Shown here: positions 62,560 to 64,000 of the stretch, in pieces | Layout of the letters: each line of letters begins with the position of its first letter | Position numbering within the stretch: position 1 is the first letter of the stretch | Assembly: GCF_000524195.1 (NCBI RefSeq) | Contig: NW_020170479.1 | Span: forward strand, 124,463-188,462 | Direction: 5' to 3' | Source of the DNA: Echinococcus granulosus | Lineage: Eukaryota > Platyhelminthes > Cestoda > Cyclophyllidea > Taeniidae | Length of the DNA stretch: 64,000 nucleotides | Made by a program: the position numbers and the translations under genes | Notes under the pieces: generated by a model | Database searches by the model: none | Seen by the model: only the letters and a program-made list of their open reading frames with translations | Told to the model about the DNA's origin: nothing

Positions 62560-63900
62560 TACACAACCACGAGTGTAAATACGCAAATAAACTGTTCGGA
62601 AAAGCAGTAGGCAATAATGTTTGGCCCTCTGCTGCTTACCACTCCTTTGAAGGAATCAATGCGCAGCATTTGTGGTGGCACAGGGTGAATGCAGGGAAGA
62701 CCTTCGCATTCCCAACCGCGTCTGCGCGAGTTTATTAAGAGGCCACAGTGAAGTACCTTCATTCATATAACTCCTATGTGTTGTTTTGAATTGCATGACA
62801 AAGATATGGCGATTGGAGTGATGAGTGAAGGACATGTGGGCCGCATTTCAACTGAGGAATAACCTGTATTCGAGGGTTTTCAATGACAGCTAACTTGTCG
62901 TTCCTTAAGGATAGAGCATTTAGCACTCCCTACCTTGGTAGTTCAGATAATTTAAACAGTGGGATAGCACGAAGTAGTTAGAAGAACACCTCAGCCAGTG
63001 TGAGCACTGGTAGCCACCCTTGTCGACACACAGAAGTAGAAGTAGCATCGAGTGTTCCATTGCCATAATTGCCCATTGTTTCACATGTTCTCCTTGGATA
63101 TTCATTGCGGCAACAGGAGTTCCGCCAAATTTGTTCGTTTGTACTGCATGAGAGTGTTTTGCAACATTCATGCGACCACTTCTTGACATTCAGATGCCTG
63201 TGGCATGGCGAGACTTCCCTGAATACGTAGGAAGGCAGAATGCGCGGGCTGAATATGTATTGCCGATGTGGAGTACGGGTTGGGGCTACAGGCATGGCCA
63301 AAGGACACGCCGCCCGGTGAAGGTACAAGGGGAGAGGTCCCAAGTGATCCATTGCCACAAACCGAGAGTTAAACTTCATAATGCGTAATCGTTCTCCTCT
63401 TGTAAACGCAGTTCGTGGTGCTCCTTTTGGTCCACGTCTCGCACCAGCCATCCAAACGTCGTTGGTGCTGTTAACAAAAGCACCCACCAACCGTCTATCA
63501 GCAGAAACGTGGATTGTGAAGATATGAGAGGAGTTGGCTCGAAAGTTAGAGGAAGTCAACAAACCGAGCTGTCACTCAACAAATTTCATGCACTATCGCT
63601 AACTGCAAATCCCACCTTACCTATTCGAGCTGCAATTCATTTGCAATGTGTTCAGGTGGAGTTAGTTGAATGCCTTATAGATAGTGACGTTGTGAGTGGC
63701 ATCAGTAGTGCTGCCATTCACTAAGTAGAGTTGCCTTACGATCCGTCACATTGTAGCAAGTGTGAGTTCTTGAAAGACGTACCGTTTACAGCAGGATTAT
63801 GCTCGAAATCTCATCTATGATGCAGCTGATATACTTGGTATTTGAAGATCACCGCGACTATTAAGCCTCTGCGAATCACCTCCCTCTGCTTTACGTGGAA
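62560..63900 (-). repeat. Dispersed repeat R1, inverted copy B
   Basis: Reverse complement aligns with copy A (32.7-34.4 kb) over more than 1 kb: GCCACTCACAACGTCACTAT, ACAGCACCAACGACGTTTGG, GGCTGGTGCGAGACGTGGAC, TCATGCAGTACAAACGAACA, CACTCCAATCGCCATAT, ACCACAAATGCTGCGCATTG. It has one copy of the 331-bp unit, with a deletion of about 30 bp near 63570, and keeps the longest open frame of the window (194 codons, 63562-62978 on -) and a plus-strand frame (63509-63724) containing LPIRAAIHLQCVQVELVECL. Frames on both strands are partly similar to those of copy A, but stops are also shared, so I cannot show that the element encodes a protein. The match reaches close to the window end. Confidence 0.7.
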
Positions 63901-64000
63901 CAGTGAAAAATCCACTTCTTATTGCAATAAACTGATATTCCGACTATGTGTAGCACTGAATGTTTAACTGACCCTGTGCTATGAAAAGGCACACTGATAG

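Noticed and set aside
62978..63562. 194-codon minus-strand frame, the longest of the window, as a gene
   Set aside because: It lies wholly within repeat R1. The equivalent region of copy A is split over three frames, and other frames of the repeat share stops, so an intact protein is not supported, though it remains the best candidate if R1 codes for anything.
1..64000. CRISPR arrays, bacterial operons, phage or plasmid features
   Set aside because: No regular spaced repeats, no Shine-Dalgarno-led gene strings and clear splice signals; the window is eukaryotic.
1..64000. A trans-spliced leader gene or rRNA gene
   Set aside because: Looked for because the window seems to be flatworm, but no leader-like exon with a donor and no rRNA core was seen.

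Overview
This is eukaryotic, almost certainly metazoan, DNA from a draft assembly: AT-rich, no long open frames, two 100-N scaffold gaps (26720-26819 and 45924-46023), coding similarity only in short exon-sized blocks, and introns of about 50-135 bp. The recognisable families (a venom-allergen-like CAP/SCP protein, a 7TM receptor ending in NSTSNFFTY, a DNase I-like nuclease, an AGC kinase) and the short introns fit a flatworm (tapeworm or fluke). That placement is inference; no rRNA or mitochondrial sequence is present to confirm it.

Layout. From 1 to about 25 kb the sequence is AT-rich and mostly featureless. It holds decayed coding relics (3.9 kb, 13.4 kb; possibly old retroelements) and several copies of a diverged dispersed repeat, called R1 here. 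At 25.1-25.9 kb lies a broken GPCR. From there to the end the sequence is slightly richer in GC and carries a succession of gene remnants on both strands: an unknown gene around the first gap (26.5-27.2 kb, -), an unknown gene (28.6-29.05 kb, +), a DNase I-like gene (29.9-30.8 kb, -), a large R1 copy with an internal tandem duplication (32.7-34.4 kb, +), discoidin-like exons (34.5-35.8 kb, +), an SH3-like fragment inside them (-), an AGC kinase relic (40.6-41.4 kb, +), an apparently intact multi-exon unknown gene (42.2-43.0 kb, +), a cluster of three venom-allergen-like copies including an inverted one (49.1-51.4 kb), a leucine-rich-repeat exon (54.2-54.5 kb, -), an unknown relic (58.3-58.9 kb, -), a short secreted-protein ORF (62.2 kb, +), and an inverted R1 copy to the end.

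Working together. I see no operon-like or pathway organisation. The striking property is that nearly every recognisable gene is broken by in-frame stops (TGA, TAG and TAA all occur), frameshifts or a missing key residue, while splice sites and motifs are still visible. The exception is the 42.2 kb gene. I therefore read the window as a repeat-rich gene graveyard with a local CAP-gene duplication. Most translations above about 100 codons here are no more than expected by chance at this base composition, so I list only segments with motif, splice-site or copy-to-copy support.
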